From contig NZ_AP024745.1 in assembly GCF_019704555.1 (NCBI RefSeq), positions 1,360,001 through 1,424,000 on the forward strand: 64,000 bases of DNA. Reading direction: 5' to 3'. The notes below the pieces were generated by a model. That model was not told the origin of the DNA. It saw nothing but the letters and a program-made list of their open reading frames with translations, and ran no database searches. A program made the translations under genes and the position numbers. This DNA comes from Actinoplanes sp. L3-i22 (GTDB lineage: Bacteria > Actinomycetota > Actinomycetes > Mycobacteriales > Micromonosporaceae). Shown here piece after piece: positions 12,120 to 23,771 of this stretch (the first letter of the stretch is position 1; each line of letters starts with the position of its first letter).

Positions 12120-12905
12120 CTAAAGAGTGTCCAGGCTGGCCCGGCGCCGCGACTCCGCCTCGAAGACCCGCAGCAGCACCGCGGCGAGCAGCGCGTAACC
12201 GGCGCCGACCAGCAACTCCCGGCCCAGCGCGGGCGCGGCGGCGCCGAGGCCGCGCCCGGCGGCCAGCAGCCGGGCCGCTTCCGCCGCGTGGGTGATCGGC
12301 AGCGCCTGTCCGACGCTGATCATCCACGGCGGCAGGTTGTCGCGGGGCACGTTCACCCCGGTCAGCAACAGCAGCAAGGCTGCCGAGACGTTCGACACCA
12401 CCCACACGTCGCGGAACCGGAGCCCCAGCGCGCCCAGCGTCAGCCCGAAGAAGCCGCAGGCCAGCGACCCGGCCGCGAGCGCCAGGGCCAGCCCCGGCAG
12501 GGCCGCGAGCGGGATCCGCAGGCCCAGCAGCAGCACCCCCATGAGCAGGGTGAAAACCGCGATCAAGAGCCCATTGCCGGCGTACGGCAACACGCGCCCC
12601 CAGAAAATGACGGTCCGGCTGCGCGGCGAGAGCAGCACGTGCCTGAGCGTGCCGTAGCGCCGTTCGTTGGCGACCGCCATCGTCCCGCCGAAGACACAGG
12701 CGCTCGAGGCGGCCAGCACCGCGTTGCCGAGGATGAAGAAGCCGTCGTCGGCGACGCCCAGCTGCCGCCCCAGATAGGCGAAGAACAGCAGTTGGAAGGT
12801 CGGGCCGGCGAGCAGCGTGCCGACGTACATGGCCGGCGTGGTCCAGTTGAACAGGGCCCGGTAGGCGAGCACGCCACCGATGCCGATCAGTCGCAGAGTC
12901 TTCAC
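12120..12905 (-). CDS. ABC-2 type transporter permease, second subunit
   Basis: A 261-residue integral membrane protein with about six hydrophobic segments, of the ABC-2 permease type used for drug or lipid export. I chose the GTG at 12905 because it overlaps the stop codon of the upstream permease (GTGA) and gives the normal start VKTLRLIGIGG. A longer frame to 12980 would run through the neighbouring gene. It is the last gene of the operon that begins with the regulator at 15692. Pairing with the permease at 12902-13672 suggests a heteromeric transporter. Confidence 0.88.
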   Translation of the reverse strand: MKTLRLIGIGGVLAYRALFNWTTPAMYVGTLLAGPTFQLLFFAYLGRQLGVADDGFFILGNAVLAASSACVFGGTMAVANERRYGTLRHVLLSPRSRTVIFWGRVLPYAGNGLLIAVFTLLMGVLLLGLRIPLAALPGLALALAAGSLACGFFGLTLGALGLRFRDVWVVSNVSAALLLLLTGVNVPRDNLPPWMISVGQALPITHAAEAARLLAAGRGLGAAAPALGRELLVGAGYALLAAVLLRVFEAESRRRASLDTL

Positions 12906-13672
12906 GAGAGCGCCAGGGTTCCCGCCGCACGGGCGCGGCGTTCGAAGGAGACGAGGAAGAACGCGCCGAGGATCAGGCACGCCACGCTGATCGCCAGGCA
13001 GATCGCGGCCGACGGCCAGACCGGCCCGCCGGTGGTGGCCTCGCGCAGCGCCCGGGCGCCCCAGGTGGTGGGCAGCACGGCGGCGATCGGGCCGGTCCAG
13101 GACGGCAGCGTGCCGATCGGCACGAGCATGCCGGAGAGCAGCCAGATCGGGTATTCGAGCGGGTTGGCCAGCGCGTTGGCGTTGCGCAGCAGGACGAACG
13201 TGGACGCCATCAGCAGGCCGAACATGCCCAGCCCGACGAGGCAGACCACGGCGGCGGCGAGGAACGCGACCGGGTGGGCGAACTCCAGCGGGATGCCGTA
13301 GACGAGCCGGCCCCAGAGCAGCGTGGCCAGCAGCGAGTAGGTGCCGGTGACCGCGGTCGCCGCGGTGATCGGCAGGATCACCAGGATCGGGTGCCGCGGG
13401 GCCAGCATGATCATTTCCAGGGTGCCGTGCCAGCGCTGCCGCTGGATGGCGCCGCCGGAGCCGGTCAGCACCGAGGACCAGATGCCCATCAGGCCGGCGC
13501 CGACCGCGGCCTCCAGCAGCCGGTGCGGCTCGTCGCCGGCGCGGAACAGGTAGACCGCGAGGGTGGCCTGGACCAGCGGGATGACCAGGGCCAGCGCGAT
13601 CTCGAACGGGGAGCGGCTGAGGTGCTTGGCGTGCAGCACCGTGCCGATCAACAGGGTCCGCAGGGTCCTCAT
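12902..13672 (-). CDS. ABC-2 type transporter permease, first subunit
   Basis: A 256-residue membrane protein with about six hydrophobic segments. It resembles ABC-2 export permeases, with an N-terminal amphipathic stretch followed by FEIALALVIPLVQATLAVYL. The start overlaps the stop of the ATPase gene (ATGA) and the stop overlaps the next permease, so the three proteins are translationally coupled. The substrate cannot be told from sequence. Confidence 0.88.
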   Translation of the reverse strand: MRTLRTLLIGTVLHAKHLSRSPFEIALALVIPLVQATLAVYLFRAGDEPHRLLEAAVGAGLMGIWSSVLTGSGGAIQRQRWHGTLEMIMLAPRHPILVILPITAATAVTGTYSLLATLLWGRLVYGIPLEFAHPVAFLAAAVVCLVGLGMFGLLMASTFVLLRNANALANPLEYPIWLLSGMLVPIGTLPSWTGPIAAVLPTTWGARALREATTGGPVWPSAAICLAISVACLILGAFFLVSFERRARAAGTLALS

Positions 13673-14646
13673 GAGGCGTTCACGATGGCGACGTAGGCGT
13701 CCTCCAGGGTGGGCTCGCGGCTGTTGACCCGGCCCAGGCGGATCCCGGCCAGCTCGCGCAGCACGTCGCTCTGGACGTCCACGTGCGCGTCCGACTGCAC
13801 GGTCAGCAGCTGCAGCGTGCCGCGCTCCTCCAGCGCGGTCTCCCGGACGCCGGGCACGTCGCGCAGGGCGGTGAGGGCGGTGGCCGGGACGCCGTACGCC
13901 TCGACCTCGACGATCCGCCGCCCGTCGGCCCGGTGCCGCAGCTCGGCCGGGGTGCCCAGGGCCTGGATGGATCCGCCGGCGATCACCGCGATCCGGTCGC
14001 AGAGCTCGTCCGCCTCGGCCATGTAGTGCGTGGTCAGCAACACCGTGGTGCCGCTCGCGGCCAGGTCGGCGACGGTCCGCCGCAGCTCGCGGGCGGCGAC
14101 CGGGTCCACCCCGATCGACGGCTCGTCGAGGAACAGCACCTCCGGCCGGTGCAGCAGGCCGCGGGCGATGTGCAGCCGCTGGCGCATGCCACGGGAGTAG
14201 CCGTCGACCGGCTCGCGCTCCCGGCCGGTCAGTCCGACCAGCTCCAGCAGCTCGGCGATCCGGTGCTTCTGGTCGCGGGCGGGGACGCCGTACAGCTCGG
14301 CGAAGTAGCGCAGGTTGTCCAGGCCGGAGAGGCGGTCGTAGAGGCCGCGGTCGCCGCCGAAGACGTACCCGATCCGGCGGCGCACCTCGCGGGTGTCGCG
14401 GACCACGTCGTACCCGCAGATCCGGGCCGTGCCGGCGGTCGGGATCAGCAGGGTGTTGAGCATCTTGATGGTGGTGGTCTTGCCGGCGCCGTTCGGACCG
14501 AGCAGGCCGAAGAGCTCGCCGCGGCGGATCGTGAGGTCGACCCCGCGCACCGCCTCCACGGTCTCCCGCCGGGGCCGCAGCCAGCCGGTCCGGGTGCGGT
14601 AGACGCGGCGTAAGCCCTCCGCCTCGATGGCGTTGTCGCTTTCCAT
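13669..14646 (-). CDS. ABC transporter ATP-binding protein (drug/daunorubicin-type)
   Basis: The 325-residue ATPase of the exporter. Walker A GPNGAGKTT is at 50-58, the signature SRGMRQRL is at 151-158 (an SRGM variant of LSGGQ), and Walker B VLFLDE at 170-175 is followed by PSIGVDP. The C-terminal ~100 residues are the extra domain usual in DrrA-like proteins. A TAGTTT ends seven bases before the ATG, so the message may be leaderless. The gene sits 29 bp after the ArsR-like regulator. Confidence 0.93.
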   Translation of the reverse strand: MESDNAIEAEGLRRVYRTRTGWLRPRRETVEAVRGVDLTIRRGELFGLLGPNGAGKTTTIKMLNTLLIPTAGTARICGYDVVRDTREVRRRIGYVFGGDRGLYDRLSGLDNLRYFAELYGVPARDQKHRIAELLELVGLTGREREPVDGYSRGMRQRLHIARGLLHRPEVLFLDEPSIGVDPVAARELRRTVADLAASGTTVLLTTHYMAEADELCDRIAVIAGGSIQALGTPAELRHRADGRRIVEVEAYGVPATALTALRDVPGVRETALEERGTLQLLTVQSDAHVDVQSDVLRELAGIRLGRVNSREPTLEDAYVAIVNAS

Positions 14647-14653
14647 GCCCGGG

Positions 14654-14682
14654 AAACTAGGGCGCGGAGTCCGCTTCAGGAA
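14654..14682 (-). promoter_or_regulatory. Candidate internal promoter of the ABC operon
   Basis: On the minus strand, TTCCTG (14682-14677), 17 bp, and TAGTTT (14659-14654) end seven bases before the ATPase ATG. This lets the transporter be transcribed independently of the regulator, whose last codons it overlaps. The -10 is good; the -35 is moderate. Confidence 0.4.
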
Positions 14683-15692
14683 ACGAATTCGGTTCTGCCC
14701 GAATCCCCGCCGATCAGCGCGACCAGCGCGGTCCCGGCCGGCTCCAGGCCGTAGAGGACCCGGCGCCCGGCCCGGCGGCGGTGCACCACCCCGGCCGCGA
14801 GCAGCGCCGAGAGGTGCTCCGAGATCGTGCTCGGGGCCAGGCCCAGCGCGGCGGCCAGGGCGGAGGTGGTGGCCGGGACGACGAGCGCGCGCAGCACCGC
14901 GGCCCGGCCCCGGCCGACCAGGATGGCGAGCCGGTCGGCGTCGGCGGCCGACGGCGGCGCCGGGGTGTCGGCGAGCACCGCCGCGCCCCGGGACTGGTAG
15001 GTGACCATCAGCACCCGGGGGTGGTCGGTGGAGCAGGAGAGCGCGCCCCGGGAGAAGATCAGCGGGACCAGCAGCAGCCGCTTGTCGAGCGCCTCGAAGG
15101 CGTGGTCGTGGTCCTTCACCAGGGTGAGCACCGGCGGCTCCCAGCGGATCCGGTCGTGCAGCCGGGCCAGCAGGGCGTCCGGGCCGTCGGCGGCCAGCGC
15201 CCGGGCCCGCAGCAGCACCTCCTCGTCCAGCGCGGCGCGCATGGCCGGCCAGTACGGCGCGAGCGCCGCGTCCCAGTAGGCGGCCAGCCCGTCGGCGAGC
15301 CGGTCCAGCGCGTTCCGCCGGTCGTCCCGGAACGGCCGCAGGGCGTCCGGCAGCACGCCGTCCGGATAGTGCTTGGCCAGCTGTTCCTCGACCACTTCGG
15401 CCGGTGTCCGGCGGACCTGGCCGAGCTGGTCGGCGAAGCTGGGCGCGGGCTCCTCCGGGACCGGGAGCAGGAAGTCCGGGTAGCCGCGGGCCACCCGCAG
15501 ATAGAGACCGACCGGCGCGGTCGCCGGATCGGTGCGGAGCGCCTGCCGGGCACGGTCCGCCCAGGAGGTGTACGGCCAGGGCGCCGTCGCGTGCCGCCGG
15601 AGCAGGAACAGTCCGTTGATCAGCTCGCCGAGCGGGCTGATCGCGATGCGGGTGCGCGCCAGCGTCGGCTCGTCCAACTCGATCCGGATCAC
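14676..15692 (-). CDS. ArsR-like winged-helix regulator with N-terminal DUF5937-type domain
   Basis: A 338-residue protein. The last ~80 residues are a winged helix (GRGRAAVLRALVVPATTSALA, then LGLAPSTISEHLSALLAAGVVHRRRAGRRVLYGL) of the ArsR kind. The first ~230 residues match the uncharacterised domain that precedes such helices in actinobacteria. I chose the GTG at 15692, giving VIRIELDEPTLART, because this is how family members begin. Longer starts run into the region of the divergent phoD start. As first gene upstream of an ABC exporter it may control that exporter; this is inference. Confidence 0.8.
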   Translation of the reverse strand: MIRIELDEPTLARTRIAISPLGELINGLFLLRRHATAPWPYTSWADRARQALRTDPATAPVGLYLRVARGYPDFLLPVPEEPAPSFADQLGQVRRTPAEVVEEQLAKHYPDGVLPDALRPFRDDRRNALDRLADGLAAYWDAALAPYWPAMRAALDEEVLLRARALAADGPDALLARLHDRIRWEPPVLTLVKDHDHAFEALDKRLLLVPLIFSRGALSCSTDHPRVLMVTYQSRGAAVLADTPAPPSAADADRLAILVGRGRAAVLRALVVPATTSALAAALGLAPSTISEHLSALLAAGVVHRRRAGRRVLYGLEPAGTALVALIGGDSGRTEFVS

Positions 15693-15751
15693 CGGGTGGA
15701 GTTTAGGCAACGGCCACCTCGGGGCCATGCGGGATCGATAGGCATCAGGGC

Positions 15752-17281
15752 ATGACTTCGATCTCACGACGGAATCTGTTGCGCGCCGGAGTGGCCGGTG
15801 GCGTGGCCGGGGCGCTCTTCGAGGCCCCGGCGTTCTCCAGTGCCGGCAGCCGGCCGGTGATCACCCATGGCGTGCAGAGCGGCGACGCCACCGCGGACTC
15901 CGCGGTGATCTGGACCCGGGCGGACCGGCCCGGCCGGCTCTGGGTGCAGGCCAGCCGCCGCCCCGACTTCCGCGGCTCACGGGTGATCCGGGGGCCGCTG
16001 GTCACCCCGGACACCGACTTCACCGGCAAGGTGCGGCTGCGTGGGCTGCCGTCCGGCGAGAAGGTCTACTACCGGGCCAAGGTGGAGAGCCCTGACCGGC
16101 CGGGGCTGTTCAGCCTCCCGGTGGACGGCACGTTCCGGACCGCGCCGACGCGTCGTGGCGACATCCGGTTCGTCTGGACCGGTGACGTGGTGGGCCAGGG
16201 CTGGGGCATCGACCCGAACTACGGCGGGCTGAAGCTGTTCGAGTCGGCGCGGCTGCGCAAGCCGGACTTCCTGCTGCACAGCGGGGACACCGTCTACTCG
16301 GACGGGCCGCTGGTGGAGACGGTCACGCTGCCGGACGGGCGGATCTGGCGCAACCGGCTCACCGACGCCAAGCTGAAGGTCGCCGAGTCGCTCGACGAGT
16401 ACCGCGGGCAGTACGCGTACAACCTGCTCGACGACGCGTACAAGCGGTTCACCGCGGCGGTCCCGCAGATCAACCAGTGGGACGACCACGAGGTGCTGAA
16501 CAACTGGTACCCGGGGGAGATCCTGGACGACGCGCGGTACACCGAGAAGCGGGTGGACGTGCTGGCCGCGCGGGCGCACCGGGCCTACCACGAGTGGGTG
16601 CCGACCCCGGAGCGGACCGGCCCGGTCTACCGGAAGATCTCCTACGGGCCGCTGCTCGACATCTTCGTGCTGGACATGCGCACGTTCAAGGACCCGAACA
16701 CCGACGACACGTACGCCGACCCGAAGCGCGGCCTGCTCGGCGCGGTCCAGCGGCAGTGGCTGATCGACGGGCTCCGGCACAGCCGCGCGACCTGGAAGGT
16801 GATCGCCAACGACCTGCCGCTGGGCCTGGTCGTGCCGGACGCGCCGGTCGGCCAGGAGGGGGTGGCGCAGGGCGACGACGGCGCGCCGCGGGGACGTGAG
16901 CTGGAGTTCGCCGAGGTGCTCCGGGCAGCGCACCGGCACGGCGTGACCGGCCTGGTGTTCCTGACCGCGGACGTGCACTACACCGCGGCGCACCACTACG
17001 ACCCGAAGCGGGCCGCGGTGCAGGACTTCGCGCCGTTCTGGGAGTTCGTCTCCGGGCCGGCGCACGCGGGTGGGTTCGGGCCGAACAAGTTGGACGGCAC
17101 GTTCGGGCCGGAGGCGGTCTTCGTGCACGCCCCACCGGTGGCGAACGCCTCGCCGGCCGAGGGCTATCAGCACTTCGGCGAGGTGGAGATCGACGGGCAT
17201 TCCGGGGCGCTCACGGTTCACCTGCGGGATCGGGACGGTGGTTCGCTCTGGTCGACGGTGCTCACGCCGTACCGTAAATAG
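15752..17281 (+). CDS. phoD: Alkaline phosphatase D family protein, Tat-exported
   Basis: A 509-residue secreted phosphodiesterase/phosphatase of the PhoD family. It starts with a twin-arginine signal (SRRNLLRAGVAGGVAGALF, residues 5-23), then a Fe3+/Ca2+-type metallophosphatase domain. Metal-ligand blocks are LLHSGDTVYSDGP, QWDDHEVLNNW and FLTADVHYTAAH. It probably recovers phosphate from esters outside the cell. A TAGGCA ends seven bases before the ATG, so the mRNA may be leaderless. It diverges from the ArsR-like gene. No obvious Pho box was found in the short upstream gap. Confidence 0.92.
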   Translation: MTSISRRNLLRAGVAGGVAGALFEAPAFSSAGSRPVITHGVQSGDATADSAVIWTRADRPGRLWVQASRRPDFRGSRVIRGPLVTPDTDFTGKVRLRGLPSGEKVYYRAKVESPDRPGLFSLPVDGTFRTAPTRRGDIRFVWTGDVVGQGWGIDPNYGGLKLFESARLRKPDFLLHSGDTVYSDGPLVETVTLPDGRIWRNRLTDAKLKVAESLDEYRGQYAYNLLDDAYKRFTAAVPQINQWDDHEVLNNWYPGEILDDARYTEKRVDVLAARAHRAYHEWVPTPERTGPVYRKISYGPLLDIFVLDMRTFKDPNTDDTYADPKRGLLGAVQRQWLIDGLRHSRATWKVIANDLPLGLVVPDAPVGQEGVAQGDDGAPRGRELEFAEVLRAAHRHGVTGLVFLTADVHYTAAHHYDPKRAAVQDFAPFWEFVSGPAHAGGFGPNKLDGTFGPEAVFVHAPPVANASPAEGYQHFGEVEIDGHSGALTVHLRDRDGGSLWSTVLTPYRK

Positions 17282-17324
17282 GTCTTGATCTGCCCGCGGT
17301 AATGCGGGTGAAGGAATCATGGGG

Positions 17325-17541
17325 TGGCCGGTATCGTTGTCGGAACGCAGGCGACGAACCGGCCATCACCGGGGAGCCTCCGGAAGAACGGGGTCCGCCC
17401 CTAGTAGAACCGGGCGATTCGGCACGCGCGGCGGCCGGCGAATGAGCGGGCGGATGTGCATCCGTCAAGCGAGGTGGTACCGCGGGCCTTCGAAAAGGCT
17501 CGTCCTCGCAGTCAGGTGATGACTGTTTGAGGAGCACCGAG
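17325..17541 (+). promoter_or_regulatory. T-box riboswitch, isoleucine, translational type
   Basis: Leader RNA of ileS that reads the charging state of tRNA-Ile. The specifier region reads CCGGCCATCACCGGGGAGC, with an ATC isoleucine codon at 17365-17367. The T-box AGGTGGTACCGCG is at 17472-17484. Downstream, CAGTCA (17509-17514) pairs with TGACTG (17520-17525), and CCTC (17504-17507) pairs with GAGG of the ribosome-binding site (17529-17532). The hairpin therefore hides the Shine-Dalgarno sequence rather than ending transcription. Uncharged tRNA should open it. This is the layout known for actinobacterial ileS. Confidence 0.92.
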
Positions 17542-20652
<3,111 letters not shown>

Positions 20653-20664
20653 GATACCCGACTA

Positions 20665-20700
20665 GCCCGGATATTCGCCTGACGCGGCGAATGTCCGGGC
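20665..20700 (+). terminator. Hairpin after ileS
   Basis: Arms GCCCGGA-T-ATTCGCC and GGCGAAT-G-TCCGGGC form a long stem with one mismatch, 12 bp after the ileS stop. There is no T run, which is usual for actinobacterial terminators. Confidence 0.6.
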
Positions 20701-20794
20701 CTGGCGCAAGATCAATCGTCCACAGCGGGCTTGCGTCCGATAACCTTCCCTCACCCCTCATCTTTGTCAGTACCTGGTCTTATCGGAGGACGAG

Positions 20795-21463
20795 TTGCCG
20801 CTGATCTACTCGATCGGCAAGCTCACCGTCGGCAACGCGCTGATGGTGGGCTGGAAGCCACGCATCGAGGGCATCGAGAACGTGCCCAAGACCGGTGGCG
20901 CGATCTTCGCCGGCAACCACCTCTCGGTCGCCGACGAGCTGTTCCTCGGTGCGGCCGTGCCGCGCCACCTGGCGTTCTGGGCCAAATCGGACTATTTTGT
21001 CGGCAAGGGCGTGAAAGGCTTCTTCTCGCGAAAGCTGATGGAGGGCCTGGGCGCCATCCGGGTCGAGCGGGCCGGCGGCCGTGCCGCGCTCACCGCGTTC
21101 GATGCCGCGATCCCCGCGCTCAAGGGCGGTGACCTGGTCGCGGTCTACCCCGAGGGCACCCGCTCGCCGGACGGCAAGCTCTATCGCGGGCGCACCGGCG
21201 TGGCCCGGCTGGCCGTCGCGGCCGGCGTGCCGATCATCCCGGTCGGCATGATCGGCACCGAGGTGGTGCAGCCGATCGGCCAGATCTACCCCAAGTTGAT
21301 GCGGGGCCAGGTCACGGTCAAGTTCGGCGAGCCGATCGACACGGTCGGCCGCTCCGACGACCGCACCTCGCTGCGCGAGCTCACCGACCAGGTGATGGGC
21401 GAGATCCAGAAGATGACCGGCCAGGAGTACGTGCCGCGGTACGCGCCCAAGCGCCCGGAGTGA
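20795..21463 (+). CDS. 1-acylglycerol-3-phosphate O-acyltransferase family protein
   Basis: A 222-residue PlsC-type membrane-associated acyltransferase for phospholipid synthesis. The catalytic HX4D motif is in GNHLSVADE (H42, D47) and the acceptor-binding block is YPEGTRSPDG (119-128). The start is TTG, with GGAGGA (20785-20790) four bases upstream. The gene converges on the paralogous membrane-protein gene and ends at a shared hairpin. Confidence 0.9.
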   Translation: MPLIYSIGKLTVGNALMVGWKPRIEGIENVPKTGGAIFAGNHLSVADELFLGAAVPRHLAFWAKSDYFVGKGVKGFFSRKLMEGLGAIRVERAGGRAALTAFDAAIPALKGGDLVAVYPEGTRSPDGKLYRGRTGVARLAVAAGVPIIPVGMIGTEVVQPIGQIYPKLMRGQVTVKFGEPIDTVGRSDDRTSLRELTDQVMGEIQKMTGQEYVPRYAPKRPE

Positions 21464-21470
21464 CCTCCCC

Positions 21471-21497
21471 GCTCACGCCCCGAATCGGGGCGTGAGC
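21471..21497. terminator. Bidirectional hairpin between convergent genes
   Basis: A perfect 12-bp stem (GCTCACGCCCCG and its complement) with a 3-nt loop. It contains the stop codon of the minus-strand gene and lies eight bases after the acyltransferase stop. Confidence 0.65.
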
Positions 21498-22726
21498 ACC
21501 TCCCCGCGCAGGTTGGCGACCAGCTCGGCGCTCTCCGACACCGAGCGCCGGGTCAGCAGCACGGTCGCCATGCTGCCGTGGTCCGCCCACGTGCAGATCA
21601 CCGTCGACGTCCCGTTCAGCCGGCCGGCGCCACAGCTCTCGAACGCGCCGAACTCGCCGGTGTCGAAGTCCCGGACGTCGCTCAGCTTGGTGTCGCCGGC
21701 GATCCGGGCCAACTGCCCGGACACGTCCGACTGCGGGGTGAACCGCCAGCCGGTGACGCCGTAGAGGGTGACCTTCTTGCCGCCGGAGTCGCTGTAGACA
21801 CCGGCGAACGCCTGCCCGTCGGCGCCGGCCTCGGCCAGCTGGTCGGCCAGGCGGTCGACCGCCTTCTGGCTGGCGTCGTCGATGCGCAGGCGCAGGTCAC
21901 CGAGGCGATCGGGGAGCTGCGCGGTGACCGGGAACTGCCCCAGGACGGGCCATTGGTCGTACGCGTAGGGCGCACCGAACCACGCCGCGACCAGGACCGC
22001 GATGACCAGCAGGAGTCGCCGCAGCCGCCGGCGCTTGCGCCGCGGGCGCGGCGGGGTCCACGGCGGCCGGGTCGCCTCCTTCGGGCGCGGTTGCACCGGA
22101 ACACGCTGCGGCGCCGGGCTCGCGCTCGCCTTCGGCTTGCGGAACCATCCCCGGGGTGGCGCCGGCGGTCCGGCGGCGGGCTGCGGCGGGGCAAACGGCT
22201 TGGGGGGTACGGCGGCCGGCGCGCCCGCCGGTGCCTTCGCGTTCCGCGCCTCGGCGACCTGGGCGGCCTTCGCGCCGAGCTGGTCGAGCAGCGCCGCGAC
22301 CTTCGCCGGGAAGTCGACCTTCGCCGGCGCCGGCTGCCCGGTCTGCGCGCGGGGCGGGCCGGGCGCGGCCGGGTTGTCGAACCGGGTCGGCGGCAGGTGC
22401 TCCGCCGGGGCGTCCACGCGCGTCGGCGGCGCCCCGGCCGGCGCCAGATGTTCCGTGGTCCAGACCGGAGTGTCCTGCCCGGCCCACGGGTCCACGGCCG
22501 GCATCGTCGCCCAGTAGTCCTCCGGGTCGGGCTCCGGCTCCCCGCTCACCCGGTCGACGAGCCGCCCCCACAGCGACTTCCTCGGCGCCACCTCGGGCAC
22601 CGGCGCCGCTCCGCTCCACCGCGACGGGAGGACCCCGGTCGGCGGCTCGTCGGAGGAACCGGCCACGCGGGTCGGGTCGGGCATTCCGGTGGCCGGGGTG
22701 TGTTGTCCCGGCTCCGTGTCAGCCAT
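21473..22726 (-). CDS. Proline-rich membrane protein with CxWADHGS extracytoplasmic domain
   Basis: A 417-residue protein of unknown function and a longer paralogue of the one at 3231-3959. The first ~235 residues are Pro/Ala-rich and charged, ending in a basic cluster (RPRRKRRRLRR). One membrane segment follows (LLLVIAVLVAAWFGAPYAY), then a ~150-residue outside domain with cysteines in FESCGAG and VICTWADHGS. It ends two residues after TPRF. AAGGAG lies ten bases before the ATG. The basic cluster before the membrane segment predicts that the long proline-rich part is cytoplasmic. Confidence 0.82.
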   Translation of the reverse strand: MADTEPGQHTPATGMPDPTRVAGSSDEPPTGVLPSRWSGAAPVPEVAPRKSLWGRLVDRVSGEPEPDPEDYWATMPAVDPWAGQDTPVWTTEHLAPAGAPPTRVDAPAEHLPPTRFDNPAAPGPPRAQTGQPAPAKVDFPAKVAALLDQLGAKAAQVAEARNAKAPAGAPAAVPPKPFAPPQPAAGPPAPPRGWFRKPKASASPAPQRVPVQPRPKEATRPPWTPPRPRRKRRRLRRLLLVIAVLVAAWFGAPYAYDQWPVLGQFPVTAQLPDRLGDLRLRIDDASQKAVDRLADQLAEAGADGQAFAGVYSDSGGKKVTLYGVTGWRFTPQSDVSGQLARIAGDTKLSDVRDFDTGEFGAFESCGAGRLNGTSTVICTWADHGSMATVLLTRRSVSESAELVANLRGEVLTPRFGA

Positions 22727-22944
22727 TGTCGTCGATCTCCTTCGGCCGGCCGGGAGCGTTGGTCCACACCCAGGTTAGGCACGGTGTGCCAAGCGGACGG
22801 CGGGGCGGAATCCGGCCACCGGACACGAATGGCGGACAACGGGGGCGATGTGCGAAACGCTCCGGAGTCGTATGGTTACCCGGACTTCGCATCCGGGCGC
22901 CCCGGGTGACACCTCTCACCACCCCTGGGGAGGGCTCGACCCGC

Positions 22945-23742
22945 ATGAGATCCACACAGCGGAACGCCGTCACGTCGTCCGGCCGCGAATCCGGGCAGCC
23001 GATGCTCTTCGCGCACGGCTACGGGTGCGACCAGAACATGTGGCGGCTGGTCACGCCGGCCTTCGCGGACACGCACCGGCTGGTGCTCTTCGACCACGTG
23101 GGCAACGGGAAGTCGGACCTGACGGCGTACGACGACGCCAAGTACTCGACCCTCGACGGCTACGCCACCGACATCCTGGACATCGTCGAGGAGCACGACC
23201 TGCACGACGTGCTGTTCGTCGGCCACTCGGTGAGCTCGATGATCGGCCTGCTGGCCGCGGTCCGGCAGCCGGAGCGGTTCGCCGGCGTGGTGATGATCGG
23301 CCCGTCGCCGCGGTACATCAACGACGAGGCGGACGGTTACGTCGGCGGCTTCGGCCGGCCCGACATCGAGCAGATGCTGGTCTCGCTGGACAGCAACTAC
23401 CTGGGCTGGTCCAGCGCGATGGCCCCGGTGATCATGGGGAACCCGGAGCGGCCGGAGCTGGGCGAGGAGCTCACCAACTCGTTCTGCCGCACCGATCCGG
23501 CGATCGCCAAGAAGTTCGCCCGGGTCACCTTCCTCTCCGACAACCGGGCCGACCTGCCCCGGATGCGGGTGCCCTCGCTCGTGCTGCAGTGCTCGGACGA
23601 CGTGATCGCGCCCACCGTGGTCGGTGAGTACGTCCACAAGAACACGCCGCAGAGCACCTTCACCGCGCTGCACGCGACCGGCCACTGTCCGAATCTGAGT
23701 GCTCCGGAAGAGACGGTTGACGCGATCAAGTCCTGGTTGTAG
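22945..23742 (+). CDS. RsbQ-like alpha/beta hydrolase
   Basis: A 265-residue hydrolase of the RsbQ/KAI2 kind. The catalytic triad can be placed at Ser95 (VGHSVSSM), Asp219 (LQCSDDVIAP) and His247 (ATGHCPN). Typical family blocks are FAHGYGCDQNMW, LFDHVGNGKSDL and IGPSPRYIND. In Bacillus subtilis, RsbQ is required for the phosphatase RsbP to answer energy stress. Here the next gene, 29 bp downstream, encodes a protein with an RsbP-like PAS domain, so the same partnership is likely. The ATG was chosen at the point where similarity to RsbQ begins. The small molecule it acts on is unknown. Confidence 0.9.
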   Translation: MRSTQRNAVTSSGRESGQPMLFAHGYGCDQNMWRLVTPAFADTHRLVLFDHVGNGKSDLTAYDDAKYSTLDGYATDILDIVEEHDLHDVLFVGHSVSSMIGLLAAVRQPERFAGVVMIGPSPRYINDEADGYVGGFGRPDIEQMLVSLDSNYLGWSSAMAPVIMGNPERPELGEELTNSFCRTDPAIAKKFARVTFLSDNRADLPRMRVPSLVLQCSDDVIAPTVVGEYVHKNTPQSTFTALHATGHCPNLSAPEETVDAIKSWL

Positions 23743-23771
23743 ACAGCGGGCATGATCGGCGGAGCGCTGGC

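Noticed and set aside
17527..17541. TTG start for ileS five codons upstream of the ATG
   Set aside because: The TTG overlaps the start of the GAGGAG ribosome-binding site that serves the ATG at 17542, and is itself part of the T-box sequestering hairpin.
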